This document shows positions 36,383 to 43,997 of a stretch of 64,000 nt of DNA, piece by piece (within the stretch, counting starts at the first letter, position 1; each line of letters begins with the position of its first letter). The stretch is from Microcoleus sp. EPA2. GTDB taxonomy: Bacteria; Cyanobacteriota; Cyanobacteriia; Cyanobacteriales; Microcoleaceae. The stretch is taken from NCBI GenBank assembly GCA_020882975.1, contig JAHRFD010000002.1:380039-444038 (forward strand), read 5' to 3'. A program made the translations under genes and the position numbers. The notes under the pieces are model-generated. The model was not told the origin of the DNA and searched no databases. It was given only the letters and a program-made list of their open reading frames with translations.

Positions 36383-36958
36383 ATGCTCAAGATCTCCGTT
36401 ACCACTCACCATCTAACACGCGATTTAATGTCTACGTTCACTGAAATTAACGAAATTAACACCCCCAATCATACTAATTCTGCATCTGTTCTCACCGAGA
36501 ATGGTCAGGATTCTGCGATCGTTAAATCCACTTTTACTGTGGAAGAAATTCAGCAATTGTTGCCTCACCGCTATCCTTTTGCACTGGTAGACAAGATTAT
36601 TGATTACGTGCCGGGAGTGCGGGCTGTAGGGATTAAAAATGTCACTTTCAACGAACCGCATTTTCAAGGGCATTTTCCAGGAAGACCGGTGATGCCGGGG
36701 GTATTAATTGTGGAAGCGATGGCTCAAGTGGGCGGTATTGTTCTGGCTCAATTGCCTGATGTTGAGCAAGGATTGTGGATGTTTACTGGCATCGATCAAG
36801 TTAAGTTCCGCCGTCAGGTTGTACCGGGCGATCGGTTGCTGATGACTGTAGAATTGTTGTGGGTAAAACGCCGACGCTTCGCCAAAATGCAGGCGATGGC
36901 TGAAGTGGACGGACAAAAAGCTTGTGCAGGGGAATTGATGTTTTCGATGGTAGATTAA
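36383..36958 (+). CDS. fabZ: 3-hydroxyacyl-ACP dehydratase FabZ
   Basis: 191 residues from the first ATG; ATG 36428 ([11 protein letters not shown]) gives a likelier length of 176. The hot-dog fold has [44 protein letters not shown] (catalytic His and Glu) and [12 protein letters not shown]. It removes water from 3-hydroxyacyl-ACP in fatty-acid elongation in the cytosol. In this cluster it shares the hydroxyacyl-ACP pool with LpxA. The 50-residue N-terminal extension is poorly conserved. It begins 3 bases after lpxC, which supports cotranscription. Confidence 0.96.
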   Translation: MLKISVTTHHLTRDLMSTFTEINEINTPNHTNSASVLTENGQDSAIVKSTFTVEEIQQLLPHRYPFALVDKIIDYVPGVRAVGIKNVTFNEPHFQGHFPGRPVMPGVLIVEAMAQVGGIVLAQLPDVEQGLWMFTGIDQVKFRRQVVPGDRLLMTVELLWVKRRRFAKMQAMAEVDGQKACAGELMFSMVD

Positions 36959-37039
36959 ATTGGGGAATGGGAAATGGTTCATGGGGCCTAGGGCCTAGGG
37001 CATTGGTAATAGCTAACAACTAAGAGTGGTTGATTGAAT

Positions 37040-37210
37040 CAGCAATAACTAATCAGTAATCACTAATCAGTAATCAGTAATCAGTAATCACTAATCACTA
37101 ATCACTAATCACCGATTCCCAATTCACCGATTCCCGATTCCCAATTCCCCATTCCCAATTCACCGATTCCCGATTCCCAATTCCCGATTCCCAATTCCCC
37201 ATTCCCAATT
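37040..37210. repeat. Two adjoining heptamer arrays upstream of lpxA
   Basis: First about ten units of AGTAATC/ACTAATC (37040-37110), then about fourteen of the GATTCCC/AATTCCC/CATTCCC type with AATTCAC variants (37111-37210). The array ends 18 bases before the lpxA ATG. Both are tandem 7-mers with different consensus. Confidence 0.9.
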
Positions 37211-37228
37211 ACTATAAAAAACTGAAAA

Positions 37229-38023
37229 ATGCTGACATTGATTCACCCAACTGCTGTGATTCATCCCCGCGCTGAACTTCACTCTACTGTAGAAGTGGGA
37301 GCTTATGCTGTAATTGGGGAAAGAGTGAAAATCGGACCACAAACTAAGATTGGCGCTCATGCAATTATCGATGGGCTCACAGAAATAGGTGCTCGTAATC
37401 AAATTTTTCCCGGCGCAGCTATTGGTTTGGAACCTCAAGATTTAAAATATGAGGGTTCTCTAACTAGGGTGGACATTGGCGACGATAATTTAATTCGGGA
37501 ATATGTGACTATTAATCGGGCTACCCAACCGGGAGAAAGCACGACCATCGGCAATCATAATCTATTGATGGCTTATGTTCACGTTGGGCATAATTGTTCG
37601 ATCGCCGATCGAGTAATTATAGCTAATGCCGTGGCTTTGGCCGGACACGTTAAAATAGAGTCTCAGGCTCGATTGAGCGGTGTTTTGGGGGTTCACCAAT
37701 TTGTCCATATCGGCCGGCTGTCTATGGTGGGCGGATTGAGCAGAATCGATCGAGATGTCCCTCCTTATATGTTAATCGAGGGGAATCCTTCGAGAGTGCG
37801 ATCGCTTAACAAAATTGGTCTCCAACGGGCTGGTTTGACACCAGAAGATTTAGATCTTTTGAAGAAGACGTTTCGGATTTTATACCGATCCGGCTATACT
37901 CTGAATCAAGCTTTGGCAGAGTTGGATTTATTACCGGAAAATCACCACTTGCAGCATCTGCGGAAATTTGTGCAAGAGTCTGTTACCAAACCCAGACGCG
38001 GTTTGATTCCAGGAAAAAAATGA
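37229..38023 (+). CDS. lpxA: UDP-N-acetylglucosamine O-acyltransferase
   Basis: 264 residues. A left-handed beta-helix of hexapeptide repeats ([33 protein letters not shown]) with the catalytic His in [18 protein letters not shown], then [19 protein letters not shown] and a C-terminal helical domain. It transfers a hydroxyacyl chain from ACP to UDP-GlcNAc, the first step of lipid A synthesis, in the cytosol. The order lpxC-fabZ-lpxA is conserved. An unrelated Uma2 gene separates it from lpxB. Confidence 0.96.
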   Translation: MLTLIHPTAVIHPRAELHSTVEVGAYAVIGERVKIGPQTKIGAHAIIDGLTEIGARNQIFPGAAIGLEPQDLKYEGSLTRVDIGDDNLIREYVTINRATQPGESTTIGNHNLLMAYVHVGHNCSIADRVIIANAVALAGHVKIESQARLSGVLGVHQFVHIGRLSMVGGLSRIDRDVPPYMLIEGNPSRVRSLNKIGLQRAGLTPEDLDLLKKTFRILYRSGYTLNQALAELDLLPENHHLQHLRKFVQESVTKPRRGLIPGKK

Positions 38024-38064
38024 ATGAGGTAGAATAAGTCTATGAACTAGGTAAATCTTTTCCT

Positions 38065-38667
38065 ATGAATGTATACACTTTAGCAAAATCTACATCCCAT
38101 GAAACAGAACAAGATGGCTCCATTATGTTCTACGATGTTAGCTGGGAGCAATTTGAAGCGATAGAGATAGCTTTTAAAGATCTGAGGCGTGTAAAATTTT
38201 TCTATCTCGATCGAATACTGCAAATTATGACAGTCTCTCCCGAACATGAAATAATCAAGAAAACCCTCTGTATGCTGCTAGAGGCATATATGAGAGCAAA
38301 GGGCATTAGATTTTATGGTAAGGGCGGGCCAACTCTGGGTGACAGAGAATTAGGCGGTAGAAAAGAGCCGGATGATTCCTATGACATAGGCACCCAAAAA
38401 ACAGTCCCAGATATTGCTATCGAAGTGGTAATTACCAGTGGCGGTATAAATACTCTAGAATTATACAAAAGGTTGGGGATTCGGGAAGTCTGGTTTTGGC
38501 AAAATAGTCAGTTATCTCTCTACGATTTAAGAGGTGAAAATTATGAGCAGATTGCCAGGAGTACATTCCTTCCCAATCTGGACTTAGAATTACTACTACG
38601 CTGTGCTAATATGCCGGATCAATATGATGCTGTTACGGAGTTATTAGCCAACATCTCACCTGTTTAA
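38065..38667 (+). CDS. Uma2 family endonuclease-like protein (DUF820)
   Basis: 200 residues. It has a PD-(D/E)XK-like core: the acidic VPDIAIEVVITSGGINTLELYKRLGIREVWFW motif is typical of the Uma2 family, as is a preceding RKEPDDSYDIG. Members are extremely numerous in cyanobacteria, and their function is not established. It is inserted between lpxA and lpxB, with a 10-base gap to lpxB, so it rides on the lipid A transcript. No antitoxin partner is seen. Confidence 0.9.
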   Translation: MNVYTLAKSTSHETEQDGSIMFYDVSWEQFEAIEIAFKDLRRVKFFYLDRILQIMTVSPEHEIIKKTLCMLLEAYMRAKGIRFYGKGGPTLGDRELGGRKEPDDSYDIGTQKTVPDIAIEVVITSGGINTLELYKRLGIREVWFWQNSQLSLYDLRGENYEQIARSTFLPNLDLELLLRCANMPDQYDAVTELLANISPV

Positions 38668-38676
38668 ATTCAGAAT

Positions 38677-39849
38677 ATGAAAATTTTTATTAGCACTGGT
38701 GAGGTTTCGGGCGATTTGCAAGGGGCTTTGTTAATTAGTGCCATAAAACGTCACGCAGCTACCGCTGGTTTAGAGTTAGAAATTGTCGGATTGGGCGGGC
38801 AGCGGATGGCGGAAGCTGGCGCTACTATTTTAGCCGATACTGTGGCTATTGGTTCCATGGGACTTATCGAATCAGTCCCCTATATTTGGCCAACTATCCA
38901 AGTTCAGAAAAAAGCTAAACAATACCTAAAAAATTCTCCGCCCGATGTAGTTGTATTGATTGATTATTTAACTCCAAATTTAGGTATTGGTAGCTACATC
39001 CGTCGCTGTTTGCCTTCGTTGCCGGTACTTTGGTATATTGCTCCTCAAGAGTGGGTTTGGTCTATTTCTCCTCGGAATACTTCTTTGATTGTCAATATTT
39101 GCGATCGCATATTAGCCATTTTTCCCGAAGAAGCTACTTATTTTGAAAAAAAAGGCGCCCAAGTCAGTTGGGTTGGTCATCCTTTGGTGGATAGAATGCA
39201 GGCTGCGCCCAGTCGCGAAGTTGCCCGCAAAACTTTGGGAATTCCATCGGAACAGGTGCCAGTGGCTCTAATTCCGGCCTCTAGAGGCCAAGAGTTGAAG
39301 TACCTGATGCCTGTCATTTTTGAGGCTGCTCAAATTATTCAAGCTAAATTGCCGGCAGTTCATTTCTGGATTCCTTTGTCTCAATCTGCTTTCCGCAGCC
39401 AAATCGAAGCAGCTATTGCAGATTTTGGTTTGCGCGCTACTCTACTAGAAAATCAAACTCTGGAAATTTTGGCGGCTGCGGATCTGGCGATCGCTAAATC
39501 TGGTACTGTTAATTTGGAGTTGGCTTTGCTGGATGTTCCCCAAGTTGTCCTCTATCGCGTCAGTCGAATTACGGCGATTATTGCCCAGTATTTGCTGAAA
39601 TTTTCGATTCCTTTTATGTCTCCGCCCAATTTGGTGCAAATGAAGCCGATCGTCCCTGAGTTGCTGCAAGACGAGGCGACTGCGGAAAATATAGTCTTTC
39701 ACGGGCTGGAATTGCTGCAAAATGGCGATCGACGACAACAGACTTTGGACGGTTATCGGGAAATGCGGGAACATTTGGGAGAGGTGGGGGTGTGCGATCG
39801 CGCTGCTGCGGAAATTATGAAATATCTGAAATTAAACGTAGCAAATTAA
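38677..39849 (+). CDS. lpxB: Lipid A disaccharide synthase
   Basis: 390 residues, family length. It has MKIFISTGEVSGDLQGALL (UDP-sugar site), GGQRMAEAGA, VLIDYLTPNLGI, LWYIAPQEWVWSISPR, WVGHPLVDRM, LIPASRGQELKYL and AKSGTVNLELALLDVPQVVLYRVS, all LpxB/GT19 signatures. The enzyme joins UDP-2,3-diacylglucosamine to lipid X at the inner face of the membrane. The start is fixed by the N-terminal motif. Confidence 0.97.
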   Translation: MKIFISTGEVSGDLQGALLISAIKRHAATAGLELEIVGLGGQRMAEAGATILADTVAIGSMGLIESVPYIWPTIQVQKKAKQYLKNSPPDVVVLIDYLTPNLGIGSYIRRCLPSLPVLWYIAPQEWVWSISPRNTSLIVNICDRILAIFPEEATYFEKKGAQVSWVGHPLVDRMQAAPSREVARKTLGIPSEQVPVALIPASRGQELKYLMPVIFEAAQIIQAKLPAVHFWIPLSQSAFRSQIEAAIADFGLRATLLENQTLEILAAADLAIAKSGTVNLELALLDVPQVVLYRVSRITAIIAQYLLKFSIPFMSPPNLVQMKPIVPELLQDEATAENIVFHGLELLQNGDRRQQTLDGYREMREHLGEVGVCDRAAAEIMKYLKLNVAN

Positions 39850-39872
39850 CATAAATTTGGTTCTAAAAGGTT

Positions 39873-41198
39873 ATGCCAAGCAATCGGAAAAAGCGACCGA
39901 TCGCTGTTGATTTATTTGCAGGTGCCGGTGGCATGACACTGGGTTTTGAACAAGCAGGTTTTGATGTACTTGCCTCTGTGGAAATTGACCCTATTCATTG
40001 TGCTACCCACCAGTTTAATTTCCCTAAGTGTTCTATTTTGTGTAAAGATGTAGCACTATTAACCGGAGCGGAAATTCGGAAAAATTCTCCCATTGGTAAG
40101 CGCCAAATAGACGTAGTGATCAGTGGTTCGCCCTGTCAAGGATTCTCGATGATGGGCAAGCGCGATGTAGATGACCCGCGCAATTCTTTAATTTTTCACT
40201 TTCAACGCTTGGTTTTGGAGCTAAAACCCAAGTTTTTTGTCATGGAAAATGTACCGGGAATCAAGGCAGGAGAACATAAGGAACTTCTGCATCTTTTAAT
40301 TAGTTCTTTTATAGCATCAGGCTATCAAGTAGAAGAAAATTATCAAGTTCTCAATAGCGCTCACTACGGAGTTCCCCAAGCTCGCAAAAGATTGTTTCTC
40401 CTGGGTTCTAAGGCTGGTTGTGAATTACCAAAATATCCTCCACCCATTACTTTACTGCCCAAATTAAATCAGAAAATCGCTCCTAGCCAGCGGAAAAGAA
40501 AAGGTAAAAATAATCCTGATTTACCTCTTGTCCCAACAGTTATGGAGGCTATTGGAGATTTGCCAGAAGTGGAACTATACAGCGAGTTGCTGTACCGAGA
40601 TTGGGTAATGGCGGAGTATGGAAAATCTAGTGACTACGCGAGTATCATGCGCGGCATTGATGCTTCAGATGATGATTATTCCTACCCTCGCGAGTACGAT
40701 AGACAAATCCTCTCTTCTAGTTGGCGCACCAAACATTCCCAGGAATGTATCGAAAGGTTTAGGGCGGCAAAACACGGCGAAAAAGAGCCGATCAGCCGTT
40801 TTTACAAGCTGCACCCCGACGGAGTTTGCAACACTCTCAGAGCAGGAACAGACAGGGCTAGAGGGGCTTATACTTCGCCGAGGCCGATTCACCCCATCGC
40901 ACCGAGGTGTATTACGGTTAGGGAAGCAGCGCGACTACATTCTTATCCTGACTGGTTTAGATTTCACGTCACCAAATGGCACGGTTTTCGTCAAGTCGGA
41001 AATTCTGTACCACCCCTATTAGCCAAGGCTGTGGCGGCCCAAATTATTCGTGCTTTGGGCGTTCAGGTAATTAAACCCACTGCTAAGCTGACATGGGGAG
41101 ATGATGGTTTGCTAAAACTGAATTGGTTGGAAGCCGAAAAATATTATCAAAATAGAGATTATCAAAATAGAGGGGGGGAAGAATCCCCACGCCTTTAG
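39873..41198 (+). CDS. DNA (cytosine-5) methyltransferase, orphan
   Basis: 441 residues. Motif I VDLFAGAGGMTLGFEQAGF, motif IV GSPCQGFSMMG with the catalytic Cys, motif VI FVMENVPGI, motif VIII GVPQARKRLFLLG and motifs IX-X near VTKWHGFRQVGNSVPPLLA. No restriction enzyme or other R-M gene is adjacent. In cyanobacteria a solitary enzyme of this type methylates the HIP1 core CGATCG (M.Ssp6803I type), which is plausible here given the HIP1 density, but the target is not proven. The last seven codons (GEESPRL) and stop lie in a transposon-end relic, so the natural C-terminus was altered. Confidence 0.93.
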   Translation: MPSNRKKRPIAVDLFAGAGGMTLGFEQAGFDVLASVEIDPIHCATHQFNFPKCSILCKDVALLTGAEIRKNSPIGKRQIDVVISGSPCQGFSMMGKRDVDDPRNSLIFHFQRLVLELKPKFFVMENVPGIKAGEHKELLHLLISSFIASGYQVEENYQVLNSAHYGVPQARKRLFLLGSKAGCELPKYPPPITLLPKLNQKIAPSQRKRKGKNNPDLPLVPTVMEAIGDLPEVELYSELLYRDWVMAEYGKSSDYASIMRGIDASDDDYSYPREYDRQILSSSWRTKHSQECIERFRAAKHGEKEPISRFYKLHPDGVCNTLRAGTDRARGAYTSPRPIHPIAPRCITVREAARLHSYPDWFRFHVTKWHGFRQVGNSVPPLLAKAVAAQIIRALGVQVIKPTAKLTWGDDGLLKLNWLEAEKYYQNRDYQNRGGEESPRL

Positions 41199-41215
41199 GC
41201 TGGGGAGTGTCAAAA
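41174..41215. mobile_element. Solo right end of an IS605-type (TnpB) element
   Basis: GAATCCCCACGC-TTTA-GGCTGGGGAG followed by TGTCAAA matches the right end of the TnpB element at 27021-27056. No tnpB is attached. It contains the stop codons of both convergent genes, the methyltransferase (41196-41198) and the cyclase (41210-41212). Confidence 0.8.
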
Positions 41216-42553
41216 TCTTTCTTTCAATAAATAAGCAGGCATCCTTCCTTTACCTTTGACGGTGATTAAACCACGTTCTTGAAACTGATACTGATTTTTT
41301 AATAATAAGTAAGTAGCTTCAGTAATTTGAATTTCATCTGCTATACCGTGAGATTCCATGCGCGCCGCAGTATTTACTGTATCTCCCCACAAATCATAAA
41401 TAAACTTCTTTGTGCCGATGATTCCGGCGACAACAGGCCCGGAATGAATGCCGATACGAATCCTGAGTTCAGAGTCAATCTGTTTTCTATATTTGGCGAT
41501 GGCTTTTTGCATATCCAGGGCCATTTCTGCGATCGCTTCTGCATGATCGGCTCTAGGATAGGGTAGTCCTGCTACTACCATATAAGAGTCACCAATGGTC
41601 TTAATTTTTTCTAAACCGTGATTGTGGGCTAGTCGATCGAATTTGGAAAATATGTCGTTTAGCAAATGTACTAATGCTTTTGGGGATATGGAAGCTGAAA
41701 GTTGAGTAAAGCCCACAATATCCGCAAACATGACGGTAACTGCTGCGAATTCATCGGCAATGATACCTTCTTGTTTTTTTAATCTTTCGGCAATTACTTC
41801 TGGTAATATATTTAGCAGCAACTTCTGGGATTTTTGTTGTTCTATTTCTAATTTTGCTAAATAATCCTGCATGGTTTGATAAGCAAGATTCCTTTCTACC
41901 AAATTAATATAAGCTTGGGAATGGTATCTAATTCTAGCGAGTAACTCCACTTGATGCGGCAATTTTACCAAATAATCATTGGCTCCCAAGGAAAATGCTC
42001 GCGCTTTCATTTCGGCTTCTTCTTTGCTGGAAAGCACGATCATAGGAATGTCTCTTGTCAAAGAATTGGCTCGGAAAAAACGCAACAATTGCAATCCATC
42101 TATTTCCGGCATTACTAAATCTTGGAGAATTACGGTTGGCTTTACCTCTAAGGCTTTATGAATTGCTTGAGCTGGATCGCTACAGTAATGAAAGATAATG
42201 TCTTTTTCATCGGCGAGCATTCTGCTTACCGCCTCGCCGATCATTTCCTGGTCGTCAATAAGTAGGACTGTGACAGGATATGGTGTATGTTCTGTCACGT
42301 TGGATGGCTTTTTGCTTTCTGAATTTAAGGGTGAATTTAAGTCAAGACGGTGGTGGCTGTTTTGGAACTCGCTCTGCTTGGGATATGGGATATCTGTTGG
42401 TGTAAGTGGGGGATTGCGACCATTTCCCCTATCTTTGAGCTTAAATGTTACCAAGTTGCCATTGAATTCTGGGTTTTCTAGTGGATTGATTGCGTGAGAG
42501 CGATCGAATTGAATAGTTCCAGAGTTGGTTAACTTCATAATTGCATCAGACAA
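41210..42553 (-). CDS. Response regulator-adenylate cyclase (WspR-like receiver plus class III cyclase)
   Basis: 447 residues. Residues 1-90 look disordered. Residues 94-215 are a receiver: VTVLLIDDQEMIGEAVSRML, VILQDLVMPEIDGLQLL (Asp145), IPMIVLSSKEEAEMK, ANDYLVKLP and RIRYHSQAY. This closely follows the receiver of Pseudomonas WspR. A coiled helix (220-255) leads to a class III cyclase with metal Asp278 (FADIVGF) and Asp322 (GDSYM), the ATP-specifying Lys in EKIKTIG, and YDLWGDTVNTAAR with Asp387 and Arg398. It is predicted to make cAMP in the cytosol. It follows cheB in the Wsp-like cluster on the same strand, 400 bases away. The stop codon lies in a transposon-end relic. Confidence 0.92.
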   Translation of the reverse strand: MSDAIMKLTNSGTIQFDRSHAINPLENPEFNGNLVTFKLKDRGNGRNPPLTPTDIPYPKQSEFQNSHHRLDLNSPLNSESKKPSNVTEHTPYPVTVLLIDDQEMIGEAVSRMLADEKDIIFHYCSDPAQAIHKALEVKPTVILQDLVMPEIDGLQLLRFFRANSLTRDIPMIVLSSKEEAEMKARAFSLGANDYLVKLPHQVELLARIRYHSQAYINLVERNLAYQTMQDYLAKLEIEQQKSQKLLLNILPEVIAERLKKQEGIIADEFAAVTVMFADIVGFTQLSASISPKALVHLLNDIFSKFDRLAHNHGLEKIKTIGDSYMVVAGLPYPRADHAEAIAEMALDMQKAIAKYRKQIDSELRIRIGIHSGPVVAGIIGTKKFIYDLWGDTVNTAARMESHGIADEIQITEATYLLLKNQYQFQERGLITVKGKGRMPAYLLKERF

Positions 42554-42955
42554 CGGCTATTGTTTGCTGAGGGTTAAAGCTTTTACTTCATAAATTCATA
42601 ATTACCAATAGCGACCCGGATATTTGGCAGTAAGTTTACTCAGTAATAATACTAAACGTGTCAAGCTTTGACCGCTCATCTTTGTGAAATCTTTACAAAT
42701 GTTAGCGCGCTTGAGATATTTTGCCAAAGTTACGGGTGCTAGGTTTGGGAGCGACGGGCTTGGTGCTTTCTAGCATTTGCCTTGGCCGGGAAATTTAGAG
42801 ATGCAGCAGTGAATCTACGGTATTTAACAGTATAAAATGCACCATTAAATCGAGCGGAATTCTACAATGACATGATCTTCTAAGGGTAGTCGATGTTTCA
42901 TCGGTCATTGTGCTCAAGCTTCTAAGCAATATGGCTCAAACATCTGGAATAAGTT
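42554..42955. other. Gap between cheB and the cyclase gene
   Basis: This 402-base stretch carries no gene, clear terminator or recognised repeat. Since the two genes run in the same direction, it should hold a separate promoter for the cyclase gene or a long leader. A few A/T-rich blocks (about 42640-42710) are candidates. Confidence 0.5.
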
Positions 42956-43975
42956 CTACAATAGATGATTGAGGCAGGCTGAGCCGATCGCCTCCAAGGA
43001 CAAAATCTGTACTGCCGCATCTAGCTCGGCCGCCGCTTTTGGCATCCCGTAAACTACTGAGCTGTGGCGATCCTGGGCGATGGTGTGCCACCCCATTGCT
43101 CGCAAAACTTTCAGTCCTTTGGCACCGTCTTTACCCATACCTGTTAACAGCACTGCTACCCCTTTTCCCGGCCAGTATTGGGCTACACTATAAAAAAAAC
43201 TGTCCACGGAAGGGCGGTAGGGATAGTCTGAGGGTTCTTTCGTATACTTAAGTGTAAGATTCGATTGTAATACCAAATGGTCGTTAGTGGCGGCAATTAC
43301 CACTTTACCGGGTTCCAGGGGGCGACCGGCGATCGCCACACTCACCGAAAACGGAGTTTTTTGACTCAGCCATTGGGCCAAGCCCGGAGCAAATTCAGCA
43401 TCTATGTGTTGCACGATCGCCACAGGTACTGATAAATTTACTGGCAAAGCCGATAGCAAAGTTACCAAAGCCTGGGGACCACCAGTGGAAGAGCCGATCG
43501 CCAGCAACGGGGAATTCCGAGATTTAGGGCCAGCAGTTGGGGAGCGAGAATTATGGTTATTTTTGGCGATCGATCTAGCAACTTTAGAAATAGTTCTTAA
43601 CAGCTCACTCCCCCCTGTTTGAGAATTGCCACTCGCTCCCAAAATCGGCGTATTAATAGCATCAAAAGCTCCATATCCCATCGCTTCAAAAACCCTGCCA
43701 GCATTAGCTGTCACAGAAGAAGTGACAACCAGAATTGCACAGGGAGATTTCTGCATAATCTGTCGCGTCGCCTCCACCCCATCCATCACCGGCATAATCA
43801 AATCCATCAAAATCAAATCAGGAGTATCCCCAGCACATTTTTCTACAGCCTGTGCCCCATTTCCAGCTATCCAAGCAATCTCATACTCCGGTACTGTCAC
43901 CAAAACTCGACGCAGCGCTTCGGCGGCAATTAGCGTATCATTAACTATAGCTATTCTCATCTTGATAGTGCCCAT
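42956..43975 (-). CDS. cheB: CheB-type protein-glutamate methylesterase (WspF-like)
   Basis: 339 residues; the family start is MRIAIVND at 43960 (the first ATG adds five residues). The receiver has [13 protein letters not shown]. The C-terminal esterase has the triad Ser in [10 protein letters not shown], His in VQHIDAEFA and Asp in [12 protein letters not shown]. It removes methyl groups from receptor glutamates when phosphorylated by CheA. Position after the CheA gene matches WspF. In Wsp, loss of WspF activates signalling. The acidic pair is degenerate (VND). Confidence 0.94.
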   Translation of the reverse strand: MGTIKMRIAIVNDTLIAAEALRRVLVTVPEYEIAWIAGNGAQAVEKCAGDTPDLILMDLIMPVMDGVEATRQIMQKSPCAILVVTSSVTANAGRVFEAMGYGAFDAINTPILGASGNSQTGGSELLRTISKVARSIAKNNHNSRSPTAGPKSRNSPLLAIGSSTGGPQALVTLLSALPVNLSVPVAIVQHIDAEFAPGLAQWLSQKTPFSVSVAIAGRPLEPGKVVIAATNDHLVLQSNLTLKYTKEPSDYPYRPSVDSFFYSVAQYWPGKGVAVLLTGMGKDGAKGLKVLRAMGWHTIAQDRHSSVVYGMPKAAAELDAAVQILSLEAIGSACLNHLL

Positions 43976-43997
43976 AGTTTACCTCAGTCAGTCATTC

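Noticed and set aside
37040-37210. Possible CRISPR array or promoter region
   Set aside because: Tandem heptamers of two types without spacers.
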